A program made the translations under genes and the position numbers. From Tritrichomonas musculus (lineage: Eukaryota > Parabasalia > Tritrichomonadida > Tritrichomonadidae): DNA of 64,000 bases. Position 1 is the first letter of the stretch. Each line of letters opens with the position of its first letter. Under the pieces are notes generated by a model. It had not been told where the DNA came from, searched no databases, and worked only from the letters and a program-made list of their open reading frames with translations. Of this stretch, positions 48,701 to 56,549 are shown one piece after another. The stretch covers positions 2,264,501-2,328,500 of the forward strand of contig JAPFFF010000019.1 in assembly GCA_039105265.1 (NCBI GenBank). Reading direction: 5' to 3'.

Positions 48701-51700
48701 TGCATCGTGCATCCTCAATGTTAGTGAATCTGGAATTCTTAATAAAAACATTGCCTTTAGAATTCCAATTATAAAAGTTAAGGCATGGTGAGTTACCTTG
48801 GATATTGTTGAATGTGAGACCTTCGATGGTTGTTGATTTAGCTGTTTTAACAACAAGCCCAGATACTCCCTTGTTGTATTCAAAAGTCAATAAATTGATT
48901 TCTGGTGCAATTTCAGTTTCATCAGTTTCAACATATACAATGCATGCCTTTTGAACATTAGTGCCTTGTTTATGTTCTCGGAATCCACACTCAGTAATTG
49001 TAATTCGATATGATCGACAATAAATAGCATAACCTTCATGTCCTGATGCATAACAATTCGTAAAATTGCAACTTGCGATTGATGTGTCTTCATCACCATC
49101 TTTAGTGCCATCTTGGAAGAATAATGCTCCGCCTTTATCTGATTTGCATTCTTTGAATTTGCATCCACTAATTTGCATATCATTATCACCTTCTATTTCA
49201 TTTGTTTCTTCATTATAAAGTCCACTCGATATCGCACCACCTTCAAACTTTGATGAACAGTTAATGAATGTGCTTCCTGCTATAAAAATCATATAACTTT
49301 GATCATCTTTATGTGTTAATTTATTGTTTTCTTTAATTCTCTTTGTTTTAGCTTCACGACAAAATAGGAATAAGGCTCCTCCACTATGACTTGCACTGCA
49401 ATGAATAAATGTGTTCAGGTTGATTTGTTCAAAAGATTCACCTGATTCTTGGGTCATATAAACTGCACCACCACGACCAATAGCAGATTCTGGTGCTGAT
49501 GAACATAATTCAAATCGACAACCATTAAGATCAATGGTATTAGTTTCTGCATAAATAGCTCCACCATATAAATCTGCAACATTATTAGTGAAGTTGCAAT
49601 TCTCTATATAAACTTGTTCATCATCATCTTTTCGATTTTGACACATTATACTAGCACCACAGCCAGAATGAATTAGAGAATCATCATCTGGATAACATTT
49701 AATATGATTGTTGATAAATTGACAACTTTCAATTGTTACTGGGAATTTATTTGTTCCTTTTGAAGTGAAAATACAACGTGCATCGTTAATATTTGAGAAA
49801 ATACTGTTTTGAATATTAACGCCTTCTTTCGTATCCCAATTATCAAGATTAATGCATGGTAAGCCTTGAATATTGTCGAATACAAGTCCTATGATTGTTG
49901 GTCGCTCTTTTGATTGAATAACAAGACCAGATACTCCTTTGTTATCTTTAAATGTTAAGTTTTTAAGAATTGGTGCAACTCCATTTTCATTAGTTGCAAC
50001 AAAAACTATACAACGATTATTAACATTTTGAGCTTGGCATTCGTGTTCTTTAAAGTTGCATTCGGTGATATTAATTTTATAAGAACGGCAATAAATTGCA
50101 AAACCTTCTCGTGATTCATCAATTGCGAAGCAATTGATAAAAGTGCATCTTTGGATCAATGTTTCTTCGTCTCCACTTTTGGTTCCATCTTGGAAATATA
50201 GTGCGCCCCCCTTATTTGAATAGCATTTTGTAAAATCGCAATCAGAAATGGTCATATCGTTATCTCCAATAGGTTTGCCTTCACTATTAAGTTCGCCACT
50301 TGAAATTGCTCCTCCCTCAACTTTGGTATGGCAATTTGTAAAATTGCAACAAGAAATAGTCATTTCTAAATTATCCATTTTAGCATCAAATCCGCCGCCT
50401 TCTCCTTCATCAATACAAAATACAAAAATGGCTCCACCACTGTATCCAGCATCGCAATCAGTAAAATGATTAAAAGAGCAAAATTCTGGAATTTCACCTG
50501 TTGTTTGTTTTAAATAAACAGCGCCGCCTTTGCCTTTTATATAACTTGCACAGCATTGATTAAATCTGCTTTGACTTATTTCAATTGAATTTGTTTCTGC
50601 ATAAATTGCGCCACCATTTTGTACAGCAGTGTTTTTGGTAAAATTGCAATTTATAATCCCTACATTTGCTTGATTCTGGCAAAGAATGCAAGATCCATTG
50701 CCAACATTCTCATCATCAATTTTATTGTCATGAAAGCTGCAATTATAAAATGTGGTTACAAAATTTTTATTTGTATTTGTTTTCATGCAAACACAACGTG
50801 CATTGGTGATATTGGAAAACTCGCAATCATTAAATACGACATTTTCTGTAGTTGCCCAATTATCCAAATTAATGCATGGAGCAATAGAATTATTAATATT
50901 CTTGAACTTAAGATTATTCAATTTAGCATAGCTATTAATTTTGAGGGTAAGAGCTGATACGCCTTGAAGTTCTTCAAATGTTAACAAATCTAGAGTTGGT
51001 GTTACTTCTTCTTCTTCCATTTCAATATAAATAACTGTATGGATTTCATTATTTGGTTGTTGGTTGTTGGTAATTTTTTTGAAAGTATTTGATGTGGCAT
51101 TTATTTGATATGAATGGCCAAAAATTGCATATCCTTGTCCCTTTTTTCCAGTAGCATAGCATCCAGTAAACGTACATTCAGTAACGTACTTGGTTTCTTT
51201 ATTTTCAGTTGTACCGTCATTGAAAAAGATAGCACCACCAAGTTCGGCATTGCAATTTTCAAATTCGCAAAGAGAAATTAGCATATCACCATCAAATTTA
51301 GAACCTTGATCACCTTCAATACCGCTGCTAATTGCACCTCCTTGGTATTCGGTCGAGCAATTTTTGAATGTGCATCTAATAACTTCAAAAATGTTATCTT
51401 TGCCTACAACTTGATATTGAACATATAAAGCTCCACCAGAAGTTTTTGCTCTACTTGAAGTAAAAGTGCACCCTTCACTAAGTCTAGAATTACCGTAAAA
51501 TTTCATATATAATGAGCCGCCTCTTGAAAATCCAACTGTTGCATCATCAAGTGGATTATAAGCATCATTTAAATCGAAATTGCAATTTTCTATGTCACTT
51601 TTTAGAGCATCTAAATATAAAGCGCCGCCATTTATGTCGGCCTTATTAGCAATAAAGGAGCAACTGGATATGAAAATTTCGTTTATTTTTTGGGAAAATA

Positions 51701-53078
51701 TAGAACCTCCAAATTGTTCGGCATAATTAGAACAAAAATTGCAATTAGTTATATTAATTAATTTAGATGAGCTACCTATGTAAATAGAAGCGCCAGATTT
51801 GGCAACTTTGTTATATTGAAAACTACATCTTTTAAAGGTAACTTTGATCCCACTGATTTTGATTGTACCATGCTTGTTGTTTTCTAGTATACAGCCGTCA
51901 AAAATGAATTCGCCGAAGGTTAAACTGATAGGGAATAAGGTATCATCATCTCCAAATAAGTTGGTGAAATTACATTTTGTAAAAGAAGTTGAAATTGAAT
52001 TGATCTTTGATGAATCAAATGCGATGCCTGATGTATAATCTCTAAATTCGCATTCTGTAAAATTCAAAGAGCCATCTTGAACAGTAATATCAATTGTAGA
52101 ACCTGAATTTTCTTCGAAAATAACTTTGTTTATTATTGGAACCTTTTTCTCTTCATCCATTACGATACTTAAAAATGATTTGCAATTCTGAGATGTACTT
52201 ATCCATTGGTTATTTTTAAAGGTACAATTGTCCAAAGTAATCTCAAATGCCATACTATCTATACAACTTCCTTTGCTTTCGGCTGTATTATCATCAAATG
52301 TGCATTTGAAAATTATTTTTTGCTGATCTGAATAAAAATCACCGTCTGAGAAGTGAATTGCACCACCCACTTTTGAATGGCATTTATTAAATAGGCAACC
52401 TTCAATAGACATATCACCATCCTTATTTGATAATGATGGATTAATAGATCCTGTGTAAATTGCACCTCCTGTATCGGCAGTGCAAACAAGAAATTGGCAA
52501 TCAGTAACATTAAGAGCATCCTTGAAGCCAGGATCTTGTGGTTGAGTGTTATTGTACCAAACATGGATTGCTCCACCAGAAGTCGTTGCTCTGTTCCCTT
52601 GGAAGAGGCAGGATTTTATTACTTGGGTATCACCTAATTTCAAAATAAATATAGAACCTCCACATCCTCCTAGGATATTAGTTGTGGTACATTCATTTTC
52701 AATGAACTTTGAATATTGGATATCAAATTCATTTATTTCTAGTAATATTGCACCGCCCAAAAATTGACCAGTGTTGTGTATAAAACTGCAATCACTTATA
52801 CTTAAAGAAGATTCTCCTGAAAGATGAATTGAACCTGGCTCATTTCCTTCACCATTATTATACTCAAAGAAGCAATTTGAAAATGTATATTTGCCAAGAT
52901 CAGCTGGGGCAAAAGCCATATCATTATAAGAAAAGTTATTATAGGTAAGGTTAGTATTCAAGAAATTTGGTCCTTTTGCTATAATCCTTTTACTTATTTT
53001 TTTTGATTTGGCGATGTTTTCATCGAAAATTCGAAAAGAATTTACAGAAAACAAAAGAATAAAAGAAAATAAAATCAT
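36750..53078 (-). CDS. Giant Pmp-like (polymorphic membrane protein repeat) surface protein
   Basis: This 5442-residue intronless host gene encodes a predicted type I membrane protein. It has a hydrophobic signal peptide (MILFSFILLFSVNSF) and a very long extracellular region of Pmp-type beta-helix repeats (GGAIY/GGALY and FxNC-like motifs, Cys-rich). A Pro/Thr-rich stalk follows (~5270-5330), then a transmembrane helix (GGAIAGIVVGIIVVIALIIL, ~5343-5373) and a tail of about 70 residues with NPNFENPVNEDPF. Pmp-like families are known in Trichomonas vaginalis, where they are considered surface or adhesion candidates. The central part (encoded ~38000-48100) is a tandem array of 1.1-kb units that remains fully in frame. 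A TCATTATT initiator-like site lies about 6-13 bases before the start. Confidence 0.85.
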   Translation of the reverse strand: MILFSFILLFSVNSFRIFDENIAKSKKISKRIIAKGPNFLNTNLTYNNFSYNDMAFAPADLGKYTFSNCFFEYNNGEGNEPGSIHLSGESSLSISDCSFIHNTGQFLGGAILLEINEFDIQYSKFIENECTTTNILGGCGGSIFILKLGDTQVIKSCLFQGNRATTSGGAIHVWYNNTQPQDPGFKDALNVTDCQFLVCTADTGGAIYTGSINPSLSNKDGDMSIEGCLFNKCHSKVGGAIHFSDGDFYSDQQKIIFKCTFDDNTAESKGSCIDSMAFEITLDNCTFKNNQWISTSQNCKSFLSIVMDEEKKVPIINKVIFEENSGSTIDITVQDGSLNFTECEFRDYTSGIAFDSSKINSISTSFTKCNFTNLFGDDDTLFPISLTFGEFIFDGCILENNKHGTIKISGIKVTFKRCSFQYNKVAKSGASIYIGSSSKLINITNCNFCSNYAEQFGGSIFSQKINEIFISSCSFIANKADINGGALYLDALKSDIENCNFDLNDAYNPLDDATVGFSRGGSLYMKFYGNSRLSEGCTFTSSRAKTSGGALYVQYQVVGKDNIFEVIRCTFKNCSTEYQGGAISSGIEGDQGSKFDGDMLISLCEFENCNAELGGAIFFNDGTTENKETKYVTECTFTGCYATGKKGQGYAIFGHSYQINATSNTFKKITNNQQPNNEIHTVIYIEMEEEEVTPTLDLLTFEELQGVSALTLKINSYAKLNNLKFKNINNSIAPCINLDNWATTENVVFNDCEFSNITNARCVCMKTNTNKNFVTTFYNCSFHDNKIDDENVGNGSCILCQNQANVGIINCNFTKNTAVQNGGAIYAETNSIEISQSRFNQCCASYIKGKGGAVYLKQTTGEIPEFCSFNHFTDCDAGYSGGAIFVFCIDEGEGGGFDAKMDNLEMTISCCNFTNCHTKVEGGAISSGELNSEGKPIGDNDMTISDCDFTKCYSNKGGALYFQDGTKSGDEETLIQRCTFINCFAIDESREGFAIYCRSYKINITECNFKEHECQAQNVNNRCIVFVATNENGVAPILKNLTFKDNKGVSGLVIQSKERPTIIGLVFDNIQGLPCINLDNWDTKEGVNIQNSIFSNINDARCIFTSKGTNKFPVTIESCQFINNHIKCYPDDDSLIHSGCGASIMCQNRKDDDEQVYIENCNFTNNVADLYGGAIYAETNTIDLNGCRFELCSSAPESAIGRGGAVYMTQESGESFEQINLNTFIHCSASHSGGALFLFCREAKTKRIKENNKLTHKDDQSYMIFIAGSTFINCSSKFEGGAISSGLYNEETNEIEGDNDMQISGCKFKECKSDKGGALFFQDGTKDGDEDTSIASCNFTNCYASGHEGYAIYCRSYRITITECGFREHKQGTNVQKACIVYVETDETEIAPEINLLTFEYNKGVSGLVVKTAKSTTIEGLTFNNIQGNSPCLNFYNWNSKGNVFIKNSRFTNIEDARCISIKTPLNFTVYLDFCEFTDTSIKKSGTVPGSQVDEDSGRGGSILIKNQERDRLYIQHCEFTRNTAEADGGAIYAESSAIILENNIFTECSALPSTDEEGRGGALYIKQTGKSYEELRNNTFINCSAGHSGGGIFAFCLDKTQSSIRESDERAYAIIIENSNFTNCKSVIEGGAISSGLKENGKIQGDNDMEVLESYFTRCESGKGGALFFQDGKKEGDEETVIENSHFYECYANGTEHEGYAISCRSYQITVKNCDFHDHHSNDGIAQYGTRDCVVYVETNEEEVQPTISGLTFENNNAVSGLIVNVSSKNQVVVSGLKFINIQGEACINLDLWDAKTHVRIENSEFNNVHNSRCILASNKDHSVKVTLFRCQFENNSLENIGTTGKNILPFGSSIYLQGRAEATISQCNFTNNTASLCGGAIYAETQSVALNVNRFVKCSSSGTKENHGGYGGAVYLNQQSEEVMIKENYELLSGNTFIDCHSTISGGAIFVQCYDEFNRKRSIRDIDDEDHKFVVVISSSIFTDCSSGVEGGAIGSGRLGEGIGGEQTMIGTNDMKISDCNFTRCESGKGGALYFQDGTKEGDEETVIENSHFYECYANGTEHEGYAISCRSYQITVKNCDFHDHHSNGIAQHGTRDCVVYVETNEEEVQPTISGLTFENNNAVSGLAVNVSSGQNIEITELHFNHIQGDEPCINLDLWQSNKFITILDSTFSNVQNARCIMTKQSEHHLKIKFTKCKFENNAFTNTYPSTDFILPYGSSIYLQGEAEIIIDHCNFTNNTAVCGGGAIYAETQSIELSSNRFVDCSVSGQGNQGYGGAVFLNQELEGESEEEENYERVTGNIFINCHSSISGGAIYVHCHDEKHKRSIRDIDDENHKFVVVIEMSNFTDCSSGVEGGAICSGKPEESFEGEVSTTAVGTNDMKIAYCYFTRCESGKGGALYFQDGTKEGDEETVIENSHFYECYANGTEHEGYAISCRSYQITVKNCDFHDHHSNDGIAQYGTRDCVVYVETNEEEVQPTISGLTFENNNAVSGLIVNVSSKNQVVVSGLKFINIQGEACINLDLWDAKTHVRIENSEFNNVHNSRCILASNKDHSVKVTLFRCQFENNSLENIGTTGKNILPFGSSIYLQGRAEATISQCNFTNNTASLCGGAIYAETQSVALNVNRFVKCSSSGTKENHGGYGGAVYLNQQSEEVMIEENYELLSGNTFIDCHSTISGGAIFVQCYDEFNRKRSIRDIDDEDHKFVVVISSSIFTDCSSGVEGGAIGSGRLGEGIGGEQTMIGTNDMKISDCNFTRCESGKGGALYFQDGTKEGDEETVIENSHFYECYANGTEHEGYAISCRSYQITVKNCDFHDHHSNGIAQHGTRDCVVYVETNEEEVQPTISGLTFENNNAVSGLAVNVSSGQNIEITELHFNHIQGDEPCINLDLWQSNKFITILDSTFSNVQNARCIMTKQSEHHLKIKFTKCKFENNAFTNTYPSTDFILPYGSSIYLQGEAEIIIDHCNFTNNTAVCGGGAIYAETQSIELSSNRFVDCSVSGQGNQGYGGAVFLNQELEGESEEEENYERVTGNIFINCHSSISGGAIYVHCHDEKHKRSIRDIDDENHKFVVVIEMSNFTDCSSGVEGGAICSGKPEESFEGEVSTTAVGTNDMKIAYCYFTRCESGKGGALYFQDGTKEGDEETVIENSHFYECYANGTEHEGYAISCRSYQITVKNCDFHDHHSNDGIAQYGTRDCVVYVETNEEEVQPTISGLTFENNNAVSGLIVNVSSKNQVVVSGLKFINIQGEACINLDLWDAKTHVRIENSEFNNVHNSRCILASNKDHSVKVTLFRCQFENNSLENIGTTGKNILPFGSSIYLQGRAEATISQCNFTNNTASLCGGAIYAETQSVALNVNRFVKCSSSGTKENHGGYGGAVYLNQQSEEVMIEENYELLSGNTFIDCHSTISGGAIFVQCYDEFNRKRSIRDIDDEDHKFVVVISSSIFTDCSSGVEGGAIGSGRLGEGIGGEQTMIGTNDMKISDCNFTRCESGKGGALYFQDGTKEGDEETVIENSHFYECYANGTEHEGYAISCRSYQITVKNCDFHDHHSNDGIAQYGTRDCVVYVETNEEEVQPTISGLTFENNNAVSGLIVNVSSKNQVVVSGLKFINIQGEACINLDLWDAKTHVRIENSEFNNVHNSRCILASNKDHSVKVTLFRCQFENNSLENIGTTGKNILPFGSSIYLQGRAEATISQCNFTNNTASLCGGAIYAETQSVALNVNRFVKCSSSGTKENHGGYGGAVYLNQQSEEVMIEENYELLSGNTFIDCHSTISGGAIFVQCYDEFNRKRSIRDIDDEDHKFVVVISSSIFTDCSSGVEGGAIGSGRLGEGIGGEQTMIGTNDMKISDCNFTRCESGKGGALYFQDGTKEGDEETVIENSHFYECYANGTEHEGYAISCRSYQITVKNCDFHDHHSNGIAQHGTRDCVVYVETNEEEVQPTISGLTFENNNAVSGLAVNVSSGQNIEITELHFNHIQGDEPCINLDLWQSNKFITILDSTFSNVQNARCIMTKQSEHHLKIKFTKCKFENNAFTNTYPSTDFILPYGSSIYLQGEAEIIIDHCNFTNNTAVCGGGAIYAETQSIELSSNRFVDCSVSGQGNQGYGGAVFLNQELEGESEEEENYERVTGNIFINCHSSISGGAIYVHCHDEKHKRSIRDIDDENHKFVVVIEMSNFTDCSSGVEGGAICSGKPEESFEGEVSTTAVGTNDMKIAYCYFTRCESGKGGALYFQDGTKEGDEETVIENSHFYECYANGTEHEGYAISCRSYQITVKNCDFHDHHSNDGIAQYGTRDCVVYVETNEEEVQPTISGLTFENNNAVSGLIVNVSSKNQVVVSGLKFINIQGEACINLDLWDAKTHVRIENSEFNNVHNSRCILASNKDHSVKVTLFRCQFENNSLENIGTTGKNILPFGSSIYLQGRAEATISQCNFTNNTASLCGGAIYAETQSVALNVNRFVKCSSSGTKENHGGYGGAVYLNQQSEEVMIEENYELLSGNTFIDCHSTISGGAIFVQCYDEFNRKRSIRDIDDEDHKFVVVISSSIFTDCSSGVEGGAIGSGRLGEGIGGEQTMIGTNDMKISDCNFTRCESGKGGALYFQDGTKEGDEETVIENSHFYECYANGTEHEGYAISCRSYQITVKNCDFHDHHSNGIAQHVTRDCVVYVETNEEEVQPTISGLTFENNNAVSGLTVNVSSGQNIEITELHFNHIRGDEPCINLDLWQSNKFITILDSTFSNVQNARCIMTKQSEHHLKIKFTKCKFENNAFTNTYPSTDFILPYGSSIYLQGEAEIIIDHCNFTNNTAVCGGGAIYAETQSIELSSNRFVDCSVSGQGNQGYGGAVFLNQELEGESEEEENYERVTGNIFINCHSSISGGAIYVHCHDEKHKRSIRDIDDENHKFVVVIEMSNFTDCSSGVEGGAICSGKPEESFEGEVSTTAVGTNDMKIAYCYFTRCESGKGGALYFQDGTKEGDEETVIENSHFYECYANGTEHEGYAISCRSYKIIINKCEFHGHKRASSAKTTSILFAQTNEDEVAPELYSLMFFDNPNVPPLLLLSIKPIVLSNSVFSSSPLRITDSWSTTQISFVSCFFTQNSGVNHGSVSISNEQANAKSLSDSKFVFENCQFVNNSGKQGGSLYANYAKQLTLESCAFYNSVATENGGTIYSSVNTQITNCNISQSSATKGSAIFIKLDNNVTITNITMDLQKKAGQTALFITGGSNFNHLRFEGSGCFISSGRDTNDNTPDFIESDSPGSIVFAGDMCFSESQDHSIKLPKGVTLNSNWFNCDRCSAPPPPPTFTFTTIPTPFSPTPSTNMTYSPTPGDGSNSSTKSKSKLSGGAIAGIVVGIIVVIALIILLVIFLIRRKDNTAAAPQDSVSQEVDSGTFSNEQENPLWSEDFGSNGKPMYSPSVDNPNFENPVNEDPFIKEFEEGF
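38000..48110 (-). repeat. Coding higher-order tandem repeat, about 9 units of 1.1 kb in two alternating types
   Basis: The marker encoding EHEGYAISCRSY recurs near 38050, 39150, 40252, 41351, 42453, 43554, 44655, 45756, 46857 and 47958, a step of about 1098-1104 bases. Next to it the sequence is of two kinds: type X (reading KIAYCYFTRC, at ~38200, 40403, 43705, 45907) and type Y (KISDCNFTRC, at ~39303, 41503, 42605, 44806, 47010). The order along the plus strand is X Y X Y Y X Y X Y. Copies of one type are almost identical, while X and Y differ substantially. More diverged units follow near 49013 and 50085. Confidence 0.9.
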
Positions 53079-53083
53079 TTGAA

Positions 53084-53091
53084 AATAATGA
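53084..53091 (-). promoter_or_regulatory. Initiator-like element of the Pmp-like gene
   Basis: The minus strand reads TCATTATT just before the ATG. It matches the trichomonad initiator pattern TCA(C/T)T(T/A), which in this group lies within about 20 bases of the start codon. Confidence 0.5.
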
Positions 53092-53253
53092 TATGAAATG
53101 GTGGCTAGATTTTGAGAGCATATTTAAAAAAATATATATCCCAATTAAAAAAAAAATTTTACTAGGTATTAAATAGCATATTATGAGAATAGTATTATTG
53201 AATAAAACAATTGTGTTGAATATTTTATTAATTAGAAAATAACTTGAAGGCCC

Positions 53254-53348
53254 ACTTTTTGAGAGAGAGAAAAACTCAAAAAGAGTATTCAATTCTGATA
53301 TTTACGAATTTCCCTCAACACTTTTTGAGTGCTTTACTCTCAAAAAGT
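53254..53348. repeat. Nested double inverted repeat
   Basis: The outer arms are ACTTTTTGAGAG (53254-53265) and CTCTCAAAAAGT (53337-53348). The inner arms are ACTCAAAAAG (53274-53283) and CTTTTTGAGT (53321-53330). It could form a two-step hairpin about 170 bases upstream of the Pmp-like gene. Confidence 0.6.
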
Positions 53349-54570
53349 TGTTACTAGAAAATATTAAAATTTTATTTGATAGATTTATAATTAAAAGTAA
53401 TTTCATATTCAATAAGAATTTGAAAAAAGTGACTTCAAAAAGTTGATTTATTAGTACAAATTTGTATTGTTATGTTATTTTTATCTTATAAATTATTAAT
53501 TAAAAAAAACAAATAATTTTATTTTTTATTTATAAGTGCGTATTTTCTTGTTTATCATATTTAAAATATATTAATTGGGATAAAAATATTGAGATATCAT
53601 ATTAATTTTTTTATTGATGATGTGAAATTAGGTTTTATGTAAAATCTATTTTGAATTATTCTCACAATTTTTTTTTTTTTAGATATGTTATTTAAAATAC
53701 ATGTATTTTTCCAGAAAAAATGGATTAGATTGTAATTTAAAAATGATTATTAAAATAAATTATACTTTATACAAAAAAATAAATTAGAAAATCTTTGAAG
53801 TGAATTTATTAATCAGCAATATTTTTATTTTAGCTACAAAACTAAATGAGATTATTTTGATTATATTGAACTTTTTAAAAAAAAAAATAAAATAAAATTA
53901 ACCCAATTGAAAAAAAAAAAACTATATTTTGAATCTACAGAAATTAATTAAAAATTTCTTTTGAAGATGTACCCAATCTTAAAAAAGTCTTTTTTAGCTT
54001 AATAATAGCTTTATTCTTATAGGCATAAATTATTCTTTTTATTATGGTAATATAAGTATATATTTTGGTTAAAGGTAAAATAAATTTTTTTATTTATTGC
54101 AATATTAATATTGGTAACAATTGTGTTTTCTTTGTATCAGAAAAATTCACCTTTGTAACTGTAAGTTGCCGTCAATTAAGAAACTGCATAGTGATTCAAT
54201 AAACTGAATAGTAAATTTGTAATCTCATAGAATTTTATTAAAATATTTCTGAGAGACAAATAATCATCATTCAAACATCTCAATTTACTCTCCATTTATT
54301 AAGAGAGAAATTTTCAAAAAAAAAATGGTATGATTTTCAGGGTAAAAGAGAATTTTATCTATTTATATATGTTTATATAAAATTATAAAAATAAAATTAA
54401 TAATTATTTTAAAAAAAGCTAAAGGTTTATTAATATATTTATATTTTTTCAAAAACAAACGATATTTTTTAAGGCAGCGGTTCTGAGGACATTCAAAATT
54501 GAGACCTATTCAAAAAAATTATATTTTTTTTAATTCACATGGCATAATAAATTTTGAAAATCATAATATT

Positions 54571-54781
54571 TTAAGGTACAAATCTAGTACGTTATAGATT
54601 GAGAGAAAGCACGTTATATATTTGATACCCCTTGCCCTATTGAAAAAGTTTTATTTTGAATGCGTGTCAGATTTGAAATTCTGAACTATGATAAAAATAT
54701 TTTTTATATAACATGTCCTTTAGTTTTAATAAAGTGTCAAAAAAATTTGCGGTTTCTAAACGTACTAGATTTGTACCTTAA
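54571..54781. mobile_element. MITE-like element with 23-bp perfect inverted ends
   Basis: TTAAGGTACAAATCTAGTAC plus GTT at 54571-54593 is perfectly inverted at 54759-54781. The 211-bp unit has no coding capacity, and weaker inverted symmetry continues inward. No convincing target duplication is visible beside it. Non-autonomous DNA transposon derivative is the simplest explanation. Confidence 0.55.
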
Positions 54782-54883
54782 GGCAATATGAATATAAAAA
54801 TGAACCATAAATCATTCTTTTAAATAGTGTTCTTAATATTCAACATTTTACAAAGCATCAATCGTCGTATGTATTTACTGTGA

Positions 54884-54904
54884 TTTTAGACCTTCGGTCT
54901 AAAA
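54884..54904. repeat. Short perfect hairpin TTTTAGACC-TTC-GGTCTAAAA
   Basis: Nine-base arms with a three-base loop. It is similar in form to the scattered hairpins in the right-hand Polinton locus. Confidence 0.6.
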
Positions 54905-55543
54905 CCCCAGTAACTCAAGAATTTAAAATCATAACTTTAAACCCGAACATATTATTAAATTTTACAACACCACTGATTCATCACCCCTTCATAAATTGTT
55001 TTCATAAATTTCATCCTCAAATCAAAGGTATGGAAACTTCTATCCACTCGACCGATCATTTTTCTTTCAATATTTAATTTTTAAATGACAGTATTAATGA
55101 TAAATATAATATAAAAAAGACATATTTTTCGAGAGGAATTTAAGATAAAAATAAATTATTTTTTTTGAAAAAAATTGAATCCTAATCTGGTTATCTTAAT
55201 TCAAAAAACAGTTTTTTTTTATTTTTATAAATATATTATTTTTAAATATAATTATATAAGTAATTTATATTTCATGAGGAAGAACTCGAAATTTACCATT
55301 TTTTATATTCAGATTACAAGTGATATGAATTATTTTAACCTAAAAGGCGAATTTTTTTTACCTAAAAGGCGAATTTCAAAATTTTGAAAATTATGAGTTT
55401 ATACAGGAAATTGTTTTCTAATTTTCTTCATATTGATATTAAAAATTCTATTCCCAATTCGTTCAAATCACTTTTTCCATTTTAATTGTTGATAATACAT
55501 CATGGATAAGCAAACCAAGCAAAGATTATTTTTTTTTAATATT

Positions 55544-55762
55544 TTTTCCTAAAACTCAAGCAAATTCGCCAAATTTACTAAATAAAAGCGATTTACAAAA
55601 TAACTATCGTACAAATTCCAGCACATAGTTGGCAGATGAAAAAACTATCGATAATTTATTTGTTTATAAGGAAAATAAAACATACTGGAATTAATAAAAG
55701 AATTATTTTGTAAAACGATCTTATTTAGTGAGTTTTTTGAATTTGTTTGAGCTTTAGGAAAA
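55544..55762. mobile_element. MITE-like element with long imperfect inverted arms
   Basis: The left arm (55544-55621, starting TTTTCCTAAAACTCAAGCAA) and right arm (55685-55762, ending GCTTTAGGAAAA) are inverted copies matching at most positions by eye over about 78 bases. The spacer of about 63 bases has no coding content. Its right end lies only 50 bases from the Polinton-type terminus at 55813. Confidence 0.6.
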
Positions 55763-55812
55763 GACATTCTAAAATAATTATCTTTGCATGGTTTACTTTT
55801 CCATGTTGCGCT

Positions 55813-56423
55813 AGTAGTATAAGAATGGGGATGGCTGGTTACCTACGACTTTTTTATAGGAAACCCACCTCGGAAACCAAGCTCAAAATCAACTCTGAAA
55901 AAAATAAATAAATTAACTCTAAAATTTAGTTGCAACCATGAATTACAAAATCAATTGTAGAACAGACAACAAAGTTGTTCTAAGGCACTATGTGCCGAAT
56001 CAATTGAAGAATCGAGGTACTTTGTACCGAGTGCCTACTATGTTGGCTCAATGTCAAAATCGATTCTCAAAATTTATAGGAAACCAACCTCGGTAACCAA
56101 GGAATAACACTGAAAAAAACTAATTCTCAAACTAATTATCAAACTAATTATCAAACTAATTACCAAATCAATTATCAAATCAATTAGCTCGCGCAGCGAG
56201 CCAGACAACCCAAAGGGTTGTATACAACATTAATTCATAACACTAATATAGACACAAATAATAGAATTTATTGAAAAGTGAATTCTCACCTCAATTCTCA
56301 CCAACTAGCTCACCTATTAAATTCTCAAACTGAATTATATAATTGATGTACAAATCTAATTAGATGATACGCAGCTTACAGAACGGACAACAAAGTTGTC
56401 CTAAGGCACTATGTGCCGAATCA
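55813..56423 (+). repeat. Left inverted repeat of the pPolB segment
   Basis: It matches the reverse complement of about 62089-62687, with small length differences. It contains several short perfect hairpins (for example at 55984, 56016, 56187, 56205, 56385 and 56405) and no genes. Confidence 0.82.
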
Positions 56424-56487
56424 ATGTCAACATTAATTCACAAATCTAATTCGGACCCTAAGGGTCCTTAGGGCAACTTTGTTGCCC
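55966..56487. repeat. Cluster of short hairpins with variable arms and short loops
   Basis: The hairpins are ACAAC-AAA-GTTGT (55966), GGCAC-TAT-GTGCC (55984), GGTAC-TTT-GTACC (56016), GCTCG-CGCAG-CGAGC (56187), ACAACCC-AAA-GGGTTGT (56205), GGACAAC-AAA-GTTGTCC (56385), GGCAC-TAT-GTGCC (56405), GGACCC-TAA-GGGTCC (56453) and GGGCAA-CTTTG-TTGCCC (56471). The arms differ in sequence but the form is constant. Confidence 0.7.
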
Positions 56488-56549
56488 GTTTCAACATCAT
56501 GTTTTCAATTTGATTATCAAAGAAATCATAATGATTTTTTTCTCTTAAA

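Larger units (their letters stand above)
53079..55812. other. Long A/T-rich intergenic region without supported genes
   Basis: Reading frames here are short and have low-complexity composition. The region holds a nested inverted repeat (53254-53348), two MITE-like elements (54571-54781 and 55544-55762), a 21-base hairpin (54884-54904) and a small tandem duplication of CCTAAAAGGCGAATTT (near 55339 and 55361). No RNA gene was recognised. Confidence 0.6.

Noticed and set aside
36750-53078. Recent transfer of a chlamydial Pmp gene
   Set aside because: The repeats are of Pmp type, but the host-like composition, initiator, transmembrane anchor and tail fit the established trichomonad Pmp-like families; no autotransporter beta-barrel is present.
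54880-55387. Small frames at 54880-55077 and 55175-55387
   Set aside because: Low-complexity A/T-derived text, no upstream motif, no homologue in the window, and location in repeat-rich intergenic DNA.
55966-56487. CRISPR array or tRNA cluster suggested by repeated hairpins
   Set aside because: There is no constant repeat with regular spacers, and no cloverleaf or conserved tRNA T-loop was found.
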